From: Acidobacteriota bacterium
GTDB lineage: Bacteria; Acidobacteriota; Vicinamibacteria; Fen-336
Assembly: GCA_016199625.1 (NCBI GenBank)
Contig: JACQGI010000015.1
Location: forward strand, 1 to 64,000
Direction of reading: 5' to 3'
Length of the DNA: 64,000 nucleotides
The notes below the pieces were generated by a model. That model was not told the DNA's origin. It saw nothing but the letters and a program-made list of their open reading frames with translations, and did no database searches. Both the position numbers and the translations under genes were made by a program. This document shows, piece by piece, positions 16,437 through 25,667 of this stretch. Within the stretch, counting starts at the first letter, position 1, and the number at the start of each line of letters is the position of its first letter.

Positions 16437-17534
16437 GTGATCGAGATCCCCGTCGAGCTGGGCGCGCGGCGCTACGCGGTGAGCATCGGCCACGGCGTGT
16501 GCGGCCTCCTCCCGGAGATCCTGTCGTCGTTCCGCGGCCGGCGGATCGTCGTCGTGTCGAACAGCCGCGTGTGGTCGCTCCACGGCCCTCGCGTGGAGAA
16601 GCCCCTGCGAGCGCTGGGCCCGCTCTCGCGAGCCCTCGTCCCCGACGGAGAGCGTCACAAGTCCCGGGAGACCCTGAACGCGCTCCACGACGCGTTCCTC
16701 GACGCCCGTCTCTCCCGCGACGGCCTCGTCGTGGCCTTCGGAGGCGGCGTCGTCGGGGACCTGGCCGGCTTCGCCGCCGCCACGTACATGCGCGGCCTGG
16801 ACTGGATCGTGGTCCCCACGACCCTCCTCGCCATGGTGGACAGCGCCGTCGGCGGCAAGGTCGGGATCAACCATCCCCGGGCCAAGAACCTCATCGGGGC
16901 GTTCCACCAGCCCGGTGCAGTGGTGGCCGACCCGGCGCTCCTCGCCACGCTGCCGCCCCGCGAGCTGCGCAGCGGCGTCTACGAGGTCCTCAAGTGCGGG
17001 GTCCTCGGGGACCGGGCGCTCTTCAAGGCCCTGCAGCGCGCTCCGCAGGGGCTGGCCGGGTGGGAGCGCATCGACACGGAGAACGCCATCGCCTCGGCCT
17101 GCCGGATCAAGGCCGAGGTCGTGGAGAAGGACGAGCGCGAGGGGGGCCTGCGCCGCGTCCTGAACCTCGGCCACACCCTCGGCCACGCGCTGGAGGCGGT
17201 GACCCGCTACCGCCGGTTCACCCACGGCGAGGCGGTGGGCTGGGGGCTCGTGGGCGCCGGCTGGATCTCCCGCCGGCGCGGCCTGCTCAGCGAATCGGCC
17301 TTCGACGCCGTCGCGGGGGCGGTGGATCACCTGGGCCCCCGGCCCCGGGTTTCGGACCTCTCGCCCGAGCGGATCCTCAAGGCCGTGGGCCACGACAAGA
17401 AGGCGCGGGGCGGCCGCCTCACCTTCGTGCTGCCCACCGGCGTCGGGCGCGTCGTCGTGCGCGACGACGTCCAGCCGGCGGAGATCGAGCGCGCCCTCGA
17501 GGTGATGGCCGCCCGGGAGGCGCTCCTCGGCTGA
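16437..17534 (+). CDS. aroB: 3-dehydroquinate synthase
   Basis: The 365-residue enzyme converts DAHP to 3-dehydroquinate in the shikimate pathway. The NAD-binding region reads VVAFGGGVVGDLAGFAAATY, the substrate loop VPTTLLAMVDSAVGGKVGIN, and the metal ligands are visible in YEVLKCG, NLGHTLGHALE and THGEAVG. The length is normal. The GTG start is the first codon in this frame with a complete N-terminal beta strand (IEIPVELGARRYAV). The gene converges on argF with an 8-nt gap. Confidence 0.95.
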   Translation: MIEIPVELGARRYAVSIGHGVCGLLPEILSSFRGRRIVVVSNSRVWSLHGPRVEKPLRALGPLSRALVPDGERHKSRETLNALHDAFLDARLSRDGLVVAFGGGVVGDLAGFAAATYMRGLDWIVVPTTLLAMVDSAVGGKVGINHPRAKNLIGAFHQPGAVVADPALLATLPPRELRSGVYEVLKCGVLGDRALFKALQRAPQGLAGWERIDTENAIASACRIKAEVVEKDEREGGLRRVLNLGHTLGHALEAVTRYRRFTHGEAVGWGLVGAGWISRRRGLLSESAFDAVAGAVDHLGPRPRVSDLSPERILKAVGHDKKARGGRLTFVLPTGVGRVVVRDDVQPAEIERALEVMAAREALLG

Positions 17535-17542
17535 CGTCGGGC

Positions 17543-18469
17543 CTACCGCTGGCCGAGGAGGAGCAGCAGGAGCGCCTTCTGGGTGTGGAGCCGGTTCTCC
17601 GCCTCGTCGAAGACCACGGACTGCGGCCCGTCGATGACGTCCGCGGCCACCTCTTCCCCGCGGTGGGCCGGCAGGCAGTGCATGAACACGGCCTCCTGGA
17701 CCGCCACGGCCATGAGCTCCGACGTCACCTGGTAGCCGTCGAAGGCCTGCCGCCGCGAGTCCGCCTCCGCCTCCTGTCCCATCGAGGCCCAGACGTCGGT
17801 GTAGACGAGGTCGGCGCCGGCCACGGCGGCCCTCGGGTCGCTGGTCACCACCGGGATGGGTGTCCGGGCCTTCTGGGCGTCGCGGGCGGAGCTCTTCACG
17901 ATGAGAGGATTGGGCTCGTAGCCGTTCGGGCAAGCCGCGGCGAACGACATGCCCAGCTTGACGGCGCCGATCATCAGCTCGTGGCACACGTTGTTGCCGT
18001 CCCCGACGTAGGCCACCTTGAGCCGCTCGATCTCCCCACGCCGCTCGCGCAGCGTGAAGTAGTCCGCCAGCGCCTGGCAGGGGTGCAGGAGGTCCGAGAG
18101 CCCGTTGATCACGGGGACCGTTCCGTACTTCGCCAGGTCGAGGATGTCCTGGTGGGTGAACACCCGCGCCATGATGCCGTCCACGTACCGCGAGAGCACC
18201 CGCGCCGTGTCGGCGATGGTCTCGCCTCGATGGAGCTGGATGTCGTTGGCACCCAGATAGAGGGACGTCCCTCCGAGCTGGAACATCCCCACCTCGAAGG
18301 ACACCCGGGTCCGGGTGGACGGCTTCTGGAAGATCATCGCGAGCGACTTGCCCTCGAGGGCCCGGGCGTAGGCCTTCGGGTCGGCCTTCATCCGGCCGGC
18401 CAGGTCGAAGACCTCCTCGATGTCTTCCCGGGAGTAGTCCTTGAGTGAGAGCAGGTGCTTCTGTTTCAT
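17543..18469 (-). CDS. argF: ornithine carbamoyltransferase
   Basis: The 308-residue enzyme makes citrulline from ornithine and carbamoyl phosphate. It shows the carbamoyl-phosphate motif FQKPSTRTRVSFE, HPCQALADYFT, the ornithine loop DVWASMGQEAE and the HCLPAHRGEEV signature. An in-frame open region extends far upstream, but the ATG at 18469 begins at the usual LLSLKDYSREDI start. It lies 5 nt after the COG2403-type GTPase gene, so the two form an operon. Confidence 0.95.
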   Translation of the reverse strand: MKQKHLLSLKDYSREDIEEVFDLAGRMKADPKAYARALEGKSLAMIFQKPSTRTRVSFEVGMFQLGGTSLYLGANDIQLHRGETIADTARVLSRYVDGIMARVFTHQDILDLAKYGTVPVINGLSDLLHPCQALADYFTLRERRGEIERLKVAYVGDGNNVCHELMIGAVKLGMSFAAACPNGYEPNPLIVKSSARDAQKARTPIPVVTSDPRAAVAGADLVYTDVWASMGQEAEADSRRQAFDGYQVTSELMAVAVQEAVFMHCLPAHRGEEVAADVIDGPQSVVFDEAENRLHTQKALLLLLLGQR

Positions 18470-18474
18470 CCGCG

Positions 18475-19782
18475 TCAGAGGCTCCTCAGGACGTCGGTCA
18501 AGTCGGGCTTGCCGATCTCCTGGAGCTCGTAGCTGACGCGCAGGGCCGGCTTGGTGATCCGGATGATGCGGCGCAGGTCGATGGGCGTCGCGATGAGCAC
18601 GAGATCTGCGGGGGTACGCTCCACGGTCGCCTCGAGGTCGCGCATCTGCTCGTCGCCGTAGCCCATGGCGGGTAGGAGGGTCCCGATCTCCGGGTAGGTC
18701 TCGAAGGTCCGGGTGATGGAGCCGACCGTGTAGGGGCGCGGGTCCACGATGTCGGCGGCGCCGTGCTTCATCGCCGCCACGACGCCGGCCCCGTACTTCA
18801 TCTCGCCGTGGGTCAGCGTCGGGCCGTCCTCGATGGCGAGGACGCGCTTGCCGCGGATCGCCGACGGGTCGTCCACGAAGATGGGCGACGCCGCGTCCAC
18901 CACCGTGGCCCGCGGGTTGACCTCGTGGATCGAGCGTCGGACCTCGGCGACCCCCGCGGCGTCGGCGGTGTCGATCTTGTTGATCACGACGACGTGGGCC
19001 CGGCGCAAGTTCGCCTCGCCGGGGTGGTACGTCGTCTCGTGACCCGGGCGGTGGGGGTCGGCCACGACGATCTCGACGTCGGGGAGGTAGAACGGCAGGT
19101 CGTTGTTGCCGCCGTCCCACACGATGACGTCGGCCTCCTTCTCGGCCTCGGCCAGGATCGCCCCGTAGTCGACACCGGCGTAGATGACCCCGCCCGAGGC
19201 GATGTGGGGCTCGTACTCCTCGCGCTCCTCGATCGTGCAGCGGTGCAGGTCGAGGTCCTCCATCTTCGCGAAGCGCTGGACCCGCTGGCGCACGAGGTCC
19301 CCGTACGGCATGGGGTGCCGGATCGCGACGACGCGCCGCCCCTTCTCGCGCAGGATCCGGATGACGCGGCGGGTCGTCTGGCTCTTGCCGCTCCCCGTGC
19401 GCACGGCGCACACCGAGACGACGGGCACCCTGGCCTTCAGCATGCTGGCCCTGGGGCCGACGAGGCGGAAGTCGGCCCCCGCGGCGAGGACGATCGAGGC
19501 CTTGTGCATCACGGTCTCGTGGGAGACGTCGCTGTAGGAGAAGATCACCTCGTCGGCGCCCAGCTCCCCTACGAGGCGCGTCAGATCGGACTCGGGGTGG
19601 ATGGGAATCCCCTCGGGATAGCGGGGACCGGCCAGCTCGGGGGGATAGCGCCGCCCCTCGATGTTGGGGATCTGGGTGGCCGTGAAGGCCACGACCAGCG
19701 ACCCCGGCTCGTCCCGGAAGACGGTGTTGAAGTTGTGGAAGTCGCGTCCCGCGGCCCCCATGATGACGATGCGCCTCGGCAC
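18475..19782 (-). CDS. COG2403-type GTPase, cyclic 2,3-diphosphoglycerate synthetase-like
   Basis: The 435-residue protein matches the family annotated as cyclic 2,3-diphosphoglycerate synthetase or predicted GTPase. It has an N-terminal Rossmann-like region (IVIMGAAGRDFHNFN), a P-loop-like TGSGKSQTTR (about residues 122-131), VIVWDGGNNDLPF and the guanine-specificity motif INKIDTAD. In archaea some members make the thermoprotectant cyclic diphosphoglycerate; in bacteria the substrate is not established. Co-transcription with argF suggests a link to carbamoyl phosphate or arginine metabolism. The GTG start has a strong GGAGGAGGG site 4 nt upstream and a good promoter. Confidence 0.8.
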   Translation of the reverse strand: MPRRIVIMGAAGRDFHNFNTVFRDEPGSLVVAFTATQIPNIEGRRYPPELAGPRYPEGIPIHPESDLTRLVGELGADEVIFSYSDVSHETVMHKASIVLAAGADFRLVGPRASMLKARVPVVSVCAVRTGSGKSQTTRRVIRILREKGRRVVAIRHPMPYGDLVRQRVQRFAKMEDLDLHRCTIEEREEYEPHIASGGVIYAGVDYGAILAEAEKEADVIVWDGGNNDLPFYLPDVEIVVADPHRPGHETTYHPGEANLRRAHVVVINKIDTADAAGVAEVRRSIHEVNPRATVVDAASPIFVDDPSAIRGKRVLAIEDGPTLTHGEMKYGAGVVAAMKHGAADIVDPRPYTVGSITRTFETYPEIGTLLPAMGYGDEQMRDLEATVERTPADLVLIATPIDLRRIIRITKPALRVSYELQEIGKPDLTDVLRSL

Positions 19783-19809
19783 GTGACCCTCCTCCGTGGA
19801 CCGGCGGCC

Positions 19810-19839
19810 ATCATATCGGCCGCGTTCCCGGCGAGTCAA
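19810..19839 (-). promoter_or_regulatory. sigma-70-type promoter of GTPase-argF operon
   Basis: On the minus strand, TTGACT (19839-19834), an 18-nt spacer and TATGAT (19815-19810) match the consensus well. The predicted leader is about 20 nt and contains the Shine-Dalgarno site, so this operon is not leaderless. Confidence 0.7.
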
Positions 19840-19861
19840 ACAACGTGGTTCAATGGGTGCG

Positions 19862-20464
19862 ATGAAGATCGCCGCGGTGATCCTCGCCGCAGGCGAGGGG
19901 CGGAGGATCGGCGGGCCCAAGGCCCTCCTCCCCCTCGACGACGCCACCTTCCTGTCCCGCTGCGCGGCGCTCGTGGCCCGCCCCGGCGTCGACCTCGTGA
20001 TCGCCGTGCTCGGCCACGAAGCGGCGCGCGTCGCGGTGGAGGCGGGCGCGCCGGCGGGGGTGCGCCTGGTCGCGAACGCCCGCTACGGCGACGGCATGCT
20101 CTCCTCCGTGCTCCGGGGCCTGGACGCCGCCGAGGAGGCGGGCGCCGACGCCGTCCTGATCCACCCTGTGGATCATCCCCTCGTCTCACCCGAGACCGTG
20201 GATCGCGTCGTGTCGGCGCTCACCGCAGGCGCGGTCATCGCCGTGCCCACCCACGGCGGCCGGCGTGGGCATCCGGGGGGCTTTGCGCGGGTCGCGTGGC
20301 CGGCGCTCCGCGCCGCTCCGCCGGACCGAGGCGCCCGCGCCGTCCTCGCGGACCATCCCGACTGGATCGTCCACGTCACGGGCGACGCTGGCTGCGTGGC
20401 CGGCATCGACACCCCGGAGGACTACGAGCGCGTCCGCGGGTCCCGGCGCCGGCCCGCACGTTGA
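19862..20464 (+). CDS. MobA/MocA-like NTP transferase
   Basis: The 200-residue protein has the nucleotidyltransferase signature VILAAGEGRRIGGPKALLPL at residues 6-25 and the metal-binding PVDHPLVSPETVD. This is the fold of MobA and MocA, which attach GMP or CMP to molybdopterin. The closest style is the MocA-like group, but no molybdenum cofactor genes are nearby, so the substrate is open. ATG 19853 is an alternative start three codons upstream. The gene converges on the GT2 gene with a 3-nt gap. Confidence 0.8.
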   Translation: MKIAAVILAAGEGRRIGGPKALLPLDDATFLSRCAALVARPGVDLVIAVLGHEAARVAVEAGAPAGVRLVANARYGDGMLSSVLRGLDAAEEAGADAVLIHPVDHPLVSPETVDRVVSALTAGAVIAVPTHGGRRGHPGGFARVAWPALRAAPPDRGARAVLADHPDWIVHVTGDAGCVAGIDTPEDYERVRGSRRRPAR

Positions 20465-20467
20465 GGG

Positions 20468-21493
20468 TCAATCCTTGAGGGCAGCCTCGCGGGCCGAGAG
20501 GCGGTGCTCCCGGAGGAGCCGGAGGAACGCGGTGTGGGACAGCCGGCGCAATCCGCACGCCCGCCGCCGCTCGCGGAGGGCCGAGGGCGCTCGCGCCGCG
20601 GCCGAAGCGTAGGCGCGGAGGACGACGACCACGAGGTGGGCGAACGAGCGCTCCTGCGCCAGCCGGCCCGCCGCGCCGCGTCCGGTCAGGGCACCCCACG
20701 CCTGCAGCGCCAGCCGCAGCGCCGTCCACCCCGGGCTGAGGACGACGAGGGGCCAGGGGAAGTGCTTCAACAGAACCAGCACGCGGTTGCGCTCCACGTG
20801 GAAGGCCTTCAGGCTCGAGTACGCGCCGGCGCTCCGCGAGTAGTGGTGATGCGCCACGGCCCGGGGCGCGAAGGCGCACTCCCAGCCCGCCAGCCTCCCC
20901 CGGAGGCCGAGGTCGGCGTCTTCGCCGTAGAGGAAGAAGGACTCGTCGAAGAGGCCGATCTCCTCGAGCATGGCCCTCCGGTAGAGCGCCGCGGCGCCGC
21001 TGGGGAACAGGGCCTCCGACTGGCCGTCGTACTGGCCGCGGTCGGGCTCGAGACGCCCCCGGCCACGGTTGAGGCCGTCGGGATACAACAGGTGCCCAGC
21101 CGTGTCGATCACGTCTCGGCGGGCGTAATCGAGGACCTTGGCGGCGACCATCCCGACCCTCGGATCGCGGTCCGCGGCCGCCACCATCTCCACGGCGAAG
21201 CCCTGGGCCGCGACCGCGTCGGCGTTGAGGAGGATGACGTGGCGCCCGCGGCTCTCGCGGATGCCCGCGTTGTTGCCGGCCCCGAAGCCGAGGTTCCGCC
21301 CCATCCGCAGCACGCGCACGCGCTCGCCGAACCGCCGCTCGATCTCCCCGTCGGAGCCGTCCCTCGACCCGTTGTCCACGACGAGGACGTCGAGCCCTTC
21401 GAGCGACTGGTCGAGGAGACTTGCCACGGCCTCCTCGACGAAGCCCCTGCCGTCGTAGTTCAGGACGATCGCCGTGGCCGCGCAAGAGGTCAC
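20468..21493 (-). CDS. family 2 glycosyltransferase, rhamnosyltransferase-like
   Basis: The 341-residue GT-A enzyme has VLNYDGRGFVEEAVASLLDQ, VVDNGSRDGSDGE, an NLGFGAGNNAGI loop, LLNADAV in the DxD position and FLYGEDADLGLRG. These features resemble WbbL-type rhamnosyltransferases that act on polysaccharide or O-antigen precursors. The C-terminal 80 residues are hydrophobic and basic, likely membrane-associated. The GTG start overlaps the stop of the TPR membrane gene by 4 nt. It is the last gene of a six-gene minus-strand operon. Confidence 0.88.
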   Translation of the reverse strand: MTSCAATAIVLNYDGRGFVEEAVASLLDQSLEGLDVLVVDNGSRDGSDGEIERRFGERVRVLRMGRNLGFGAGNNAGIRESRGRHVILLNADAVAAQGFAVEMVAAADRDPRVGMVAAKVLDYARRDVIDTAGHLLYPDGLNRGRGRLEPDRGQYDGQSEALFPSGAAALYRRAMLEEIGLFDESFFLYGEDADLGLRGRLAGWECAFAPRAVAHHHYSRSAGAYSSLKAFHVERNRVLVLLKHFPWPLVVLSPGWTALRLALQAWGALTGRGAAGRLAQERSFAHLVVVVLRAYASAAARAPSALRERRRACGLRRLSHTAFLRLLREHRLSAREAALKD

Positions 21494-23124
21494 GGCGGGC
21501 CGAGCTGCTGCTGCAGCCGGACGAGGGCCTCGGCGTCGGCGGGGTCGAGCTCGAGCCGCGAGGCTTCCTCGAGGAGGGCGCGGGCCCGGACGAGCTCGCC
21601 GCGGCGGACGAGCACCGCGCCCAGGTTGATGCGGGGCTGGGCGAGCGCGGGGTCGGCGGCGATCGCGGCCTCGAACTCGGCGATGGCCTCCTCCTCCCGA
21701 CCCAGCGCGGAGAGGATCATGCCGAGGTTGTCGCGGATCCGGCCGTCGTACGGCAGGGCCCGGACGGCCCCCCGCATCACGGCCTCCGCCTCGCGGAGCC
21801 GGCTGGTCCGGAGGTAGAAGACCCCGAGGTTCGTCCATGCCTGAGCGGCGTTGGGCTCGAGCGCCGCCGCCCGGGTGTAGGCCCACTCGGCGCGCCGGTC
21901 GCCGCGCGCGGCGTACGCGTTGCCGAGGGCCAGGTACGCCTCCCCCGCGAGCGGCGCCCGCGCCGCGGCGTCCTGCCAGGCCCGCACCGGATCCGCGAGG
22001 ACCCACTCGTACCTCACGGCCACTCCCGCCCAGACGAGCAGCAGCGCAAGCGCGAGGCCCCGCCGGCGCGGCCACAGAGCCCCGCCGAGGGCGTACGCGA
22101 CTCCCGCACCCCCGAGGTACGCGCGATGATCGGCGACCATCTCCTTGAGCGGAACGAGCGACGACGACGGCAGGAGGGCGATGCCCATCCAGAGCACGGC
22201 GAAGGACCAATCGGCCAGACGCCGGCGCAGGGCGAGCGCGCCGGCGGCCACGCCCAGGGCCGCCAGCCAGCCCAGCAGGGCCCAGCCCTGCGGCGGCCAG
22301 GCGGCCGGCTCCTGCCCCCGATAGAAGGCCGGATCGAGCGGCACGAGCGTGCGAAGCAAGTAGGCCGGGAAAACGGCGATCTGCGTCGCCAGGTAGGTGC
22401 CGCGATCCAGCGCCGGGGGCGGCAGCCACGAGCCCGTCGCCGCCGCGCGCGCCGCGAGGCCGAGGACCGGAAGGACGAGAAACGGAACGTGCCGGCGCGC
22501 ACGCCCGACCAGGCCGGCGGGATGCTGGTCGGCGACGAAGAAGAAATCCAGGAGCAGCAGCAGGAGCGGGAGGGCCGCCGCCTCCTCCTTGGTGCCGAGG
22601 GCCAGGAGGAAGAGGGCGAGGGCACCCGCCCGCCAGCGCACCGACGGCGACTCGAGATCCCGCACCGCGGCCCTCAGGGAGGCCAGCACGAAGAGGGCGG
22701 CCAGCCCCGACGAGCGGCTCGAGACGTAGGCCACGGTGTCGGCGGCCATCGGCGTCACGGCGAACAGGCTCGCCCCGAGCAGCGCCGAGCCCCCGGGCTC
22801 CCCGCGCCGCGCGCGGCGCCCCATCCACTCGAAGAGCGACGCGAGCAGCGCCGCGGTCGCGGCGTGGACGAGCACGTTGACGAGGTGGTAGGACCACGGT
22901 TCGCGGCCCGAGACGGCGAAGTTCAGCGCCCACGTCAGGCTCAGGACCGGTCGTGCCGGATCGGAGCGCAGCACCGTGCCCAGTCCCCCCTCCTGGATCG
23001 CGCGGTTGTCGAGGACCGTGTGCTGGTCGTCGTAGAGGAAGCCACCCCACAGCGACGGGAGATAGGCGAGAGCCGCGAGAAGGGCGGCGCCGAGGGGCGT
23101 GCGCCACGTGGCTCCCGCGGTCAC
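21490..23124 (-). CDS. TMTC-like membrane protein with TPR repeats
   Basis: The 544-residue protein has about ten membrane helices with the GT-C-like start SLWGGFLYDDQHTVLDNRAI, where the acidic pair in YDD is a likely catalytic site. At about residues 395-535 it has tandem TPR repeats (for example AYLALGNAYAARGDRRAEWA). This plan matches TMTC-type proteins, O-mannosyltransferase-like enzymes joined to TPRs, common in Acidobacteriota and related groups. It may glycosylate secreted proteins. The start is GTG, overlapping the GT4 stop by 4 nt. Confidence 0.82.
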   Translation of the reverse strand: MTAGATWRTPLGAALLAALAYLPSLWGGFLYDDQHTVLDNRAIQEGGLGTVLRSDPARPVLSLTWALNFAVSGREPWSYHLVNVLVHAATAALLASLFEWMGRRARRGEPGGSALLGASLFAVTPMAADTVAYVSSRSSGLAALFVLASLRAAVRDLESPSVRWRAGALALFLLALGTKEEAAALPLLLLLLDFFFVADQHPAGLVGRARRHVPFLVLPVLGLAARAAATGSWLPPPALDRGTYLATQIAVFPAYLLRTLVPLDPAFYRGQEPAAWPPQGWALLGWLAALGVAAGALALRRRLADWSFAVLWMGIALLPSSSLVPLKEMVADHRAYLGGAGVAYALGGALWPRRRGLALALLLVWAGVAVRYEWVLADPVRAWQDAAARAPLAGEAYLALGNAYAARGDRRAEWAYTRAAALEPNAAQAWTNLGVFYLRTSRLREAEAVMRGAVRALPYDGRIRDNLGMILSALGREEEAIAEFEAAIAADPALAQPRINLGAVLVRRGELVRARALLEEASRLELDPADAEALVRLQQQLGPP

Positions 23125-24248
23125 AGGGGCGCCGTCTCACCGCCGCGGCGATCGGCGAGGGTCGCGTAGAGAGCCTCGTGGGCCGCGGCCGCCTTCTCCC
23201 ACGTGAGCTGGCTGCGGGCGAAGCCGGCGACCGCGTGGGCCTCCGCCTCGGCGATCGCACGTCGCTCCAGGCGCTCGCTCACGGCTTCCGCCAGGGCGAC
23301 CCCGTCGTCGGGCGGCACCACGCAGCCCCCGGCCCGCCGGAACCACTCGCCGCACCCGTGGCCTCCGGCGACCACGGCGCCCGTCCCCAGGAGAGCCGCC
23401 TCGAAGGGCGACAGGCCGAAGGCCTCGCCCACCGCCGGGTGGACGAGGAGGTTCGCCGACGCATACGCCGCCGCCAGGGCGTCGCCGCCCAGGACCCCGC
23501 GCCAGCACACCCGCTCGTCGAGGTCGTGAAAGCGGCGGCGAAAGGCCTCGCCGAAGGGCCCCACCAGGTCGAGTTGGACGCGGGGCAAGGCCGCCAGCAG
23601 GTCTCGCAGCCGGTCGCCCCTCTTCTGGGGGCTGTCGTTCCCCACGAAGAGGAGCCACGCTCCCGGGCGGGAAGCTCCCGGAGCACCGCCGGGGGCCTCG
23701 ACGCCGTTGGGAACGACCACGGCGGAGCGCGGGAGGTCGCGCGCCTCGGCCTCGCTCACCGCGACGACCGCCGCCGCGCCGTGGAGGAGGCGGCGCCCCG
23801 CGCAGAGATCGAGGATGCGCTTGGCCACACGATGCCGGCCGTGGTCCGGGAACGTCCCGTGGGTGGTCAGGACGTAGGGGATGCGCGCCCGCCGCATCAC
23901 GGCCCCTGCCGTCAGCGCGAACCCGCTCCTGTGGCCGTGGACGTGGGCCACGTCGGCGGTCCTCGCCTCGTGGCGCAGCAGGGCGGCCAGCCGAGGGGCC
24001 CACGGCACGAGCCAGCGCACGAGGGCGCGCGGCGAGTCGAGCCTCAGCACGCGCACGCCGCCCAGACGCTCCTCGTCCGGCTGGCGGCCGTCCACGCGCG
24101 CCGTGACCACCGTGACCTCGTGACCTCCCCGGGCCAGGGCGCGGCACAAGCCGGCTGGTGCCCGCGCCATGCCGCCGAAGGCCCAGTCGGGCTCGTAGAA
24201 CGGCGTCACGTGGACCAGCCGCAAGGCTCGCCTCACGGGCGCGCTCAC
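23121..24248 (-). CDS. family 4 glycosyltransferase
   Basis: The 375-residue GT-B enzyme begins LRLVHVTPFYEPDWAFGGMA. It has the acceptor-side HVHGHRSGFALTAGA, the linker strand PNGVEAPGG followed by LLFVGNDSPQKRGDRLRDLL, and the sugar-nucleotide motif VGEAFGLSPFEAALLGTGAV with the catalytic glutamates. It likely transfers a hexose from a sugar nucleotide to a glycan. The GTG 24248 start overlaps the response-regulator stop by 4 nt. Its acceptor is unknown. Confidence 0.9.
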   Translation of the reverse strand: MSAPVRRALRLVHVTPFYEPDWAFGGMARAPAGLCRALARGGHEVTVVTARVDGRQPDEERLGGVRVLRLDSPRALVRWLVPWAPRLAALLRHEARTADVAHVHGHRSGFALTAGAVMRRARIPYVLTTHGTFPDHGRHRVAKRILDLCAGRRLLHGAAAVVAVSEAEARDLPRSAVVVPNGVEAPGGAPGASRPGAWLLFVGNDSPQKRGDRLRDLLAALPRVQLDLVGPFGEAFRRRFHDLDERVCWRGVLGGDALAAAYASANLLVHPAVGEAFGLSPFEAALLGTGAVVAGGHGCGEWFRRAGGCVVPPDDGVALAEAVSERLERRAIAEAEAHAVAGFARSQLTWEKAAAAHEALYATLADRRGGETAPL

Positions 24249-25636
24249 CGGGGGCCGGCGGGACCGCCTTCGATCCCCAGGGCGCGCATGCGGCGCGAGA
24301 GCGTCGAGGCGCCGATGCCGAGCTTCTCGGCCGCACGCCCCCGGTCGCCGCCGGCCTCGCGGAGCGCCCGGCGGAGGGCTTCTCCCTCCGCCGCCTCGGC
24401 TGCCCTCCGGGTCACCTCGGCGAGGGTGCCGGACAGGTCCAGGACGTCCGCCAGGGTCGGTCCGTCCTCGCGGGCGCCTCCGAGGCGGAGGTGCTCCGGG
24501 AGGATCCGGTCGCCGTCGCACAGGATCACCGCACGCTCGATGCAGTTCTGGAGCTCCCGGACGTTGCCGGGCCACGAGTGGTCGAGGAGCGCCCGGCGGG
24601 CCTCCTCGGACAGCTCGAGCCCCCGCCGACCGACGTCCGACGCGAACCGCTGCAGGGACGCCTCGGCGAGGAGGGGGATGTCGCCGCGGCGCCGGCGCAG
24701 CGGCGGGATCGTCACCGGGAAGACGGAGAGGCGGAAGAACAGGTCGTCGCGGAACTCCTTCCGTGCCACCGCCTCCTTGAGATCGCGGTTCGTGGCCGCG
24801 ACGACGCGGAGGTCCACGGTGAGCGTCTGGACCCCGCCGACGCGCTCGAACTGCCTCTCTTGCACGAGGCGGAGGATCTTGGCCTGCAGGGAGAGCGGCA
24901 GGTCGCCGATCTCGTCGAGGAAGAGCGTGCCTCGGTGCGCCAGCTCCGCGCGGCCGGCCTTCCGGGCGTGGGCGCCGGTGAAGGCCCCCTTCTCGTGGCC
25001 GAACAGCTCGTTCTCGAGCAGGGCCTCGGGAATCGCGGCGCAGTTGATGGCCACGAAGGGCCCCTTGGAGCGCGCCGAGAGCTGGTGGAGCGTGCGCGCC
25101 ATGAGCTCCTTGCCCGTGCCGCTCTCGCCGAGGATGAGCACGGTGGCATCCGTGGCCGCGGCGCGCTGGATGGCGAGCAACGCCTCCTTGAACGCGGGAT
25201 CCTCCCCGAGGACCCTCGGCAGGCCGAACCTCCGCTGCTGCTCCTCCTTGAGCAGGACGTACTCCGTGAAGAGCCGGCGCCGCTCGACGGCCCTGTCGAG
25301 GAGAAGGAGGAGGTGGTCGGTGTCGACGGGCTTCGTCAGGAAGTCCGCGGCGCCCTCCTTCATGGCCCGGACGGCCTCGTCCACGGTCCCGTACGCCGTC
25401 ATGACGAGCACCGAGGCCTGGGGGTCGGCCTCGCGAGCGGCCTGCAGGACGTCGAAGCCGCTCCCCGCCGGCAGGCGAAGGTCGGTGAGGACCACGAGGT
25501 AGCGCGAGCCCTGCAGCCGCCGCCGCGCCTCGTAGGCGTCCGCCGCCTCCTCTACGGCGTAGCCCCGCGACTCCATCGTCGCGCGCAGCATGGCCCGAAG
25601 CGAGTCCTTGTCCTCGACGACCAGGATGTCGGCCAC
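24245..25636 (-). CDS. NtrC-family sigma-54-dependent response regulator
   Basis: The 463-residue protein has a receiver domain with phospho-acceptor Asp52 in LTDLRLPAG and Lys102. An AAA+ domain follows with Walker A GESGTGKE (170-177), the sigma-54 contact loop GAFTGA (217-222) and the Walker B region LFLDEIGDL. A C-terminal Fis-type helix-turn-helix (about 428-455) completes it. It is a complete activator of sigma-54 promoters. No kinase lies beside it; the orphan kinase at 34767-36185 and the unseen partner of pilR are candidates. GTG 25636 is chosen because VADILVVEDKDS is the canonical receiver start. It sits inside a glycosylation operon, so it may control it or other loci. Confidence 0.93.
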   Translation of the reverse strand: MADILVVEDKDSLRAMLRATMESRGYAVEEAADAYEARRRLQGSRYLVVLTDLRLPAGSGFDVLQAAREADPQASVLVMTAYGTVDEAVRAMKEGAADFLTKPVDTDHLLLLLDRAVERRRLFTEYVLLKEEQQRRFGLPRVLGEDPAFKEALLAIQRAAATDATVLILGESGTGKELMARTLHQLSARSKGPFVAINCAAIPEALLENELFGHEKGAFTGAHARKAGRAELAHRGTLFLDEIGDLPLSLQAKILRLVQERQFERVGGVQTLTVDLRVVAATNRDLKEAVARKEFRDDLFFRLSVFPVTIPPLRRRRGDIPLLAEASLQRFASDVGRRGLELSEEARRALLDHSWPGNVRELQNCIERAVILCDGDRILPEHLRLGGAREDGPTLADVLDLSGTLAEVTRRAAEAAEGEALRRALREAGGDRGRAAEKLGIGASTLSRRMRALGIEGGPAGPR

Positions 25637-25667
25637 GGTCGGAGCGGGGAGACGCGCGCGAGGGCCC

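Noticed and set aside
18475-19411. argF reading frame open upstream into the GTPase gene
   Set aside because: The GTPase has a strong promoter, Shine-Dalgarno site and family motifs in its own frame; the argF start at 18469 has the normal N-terminus.
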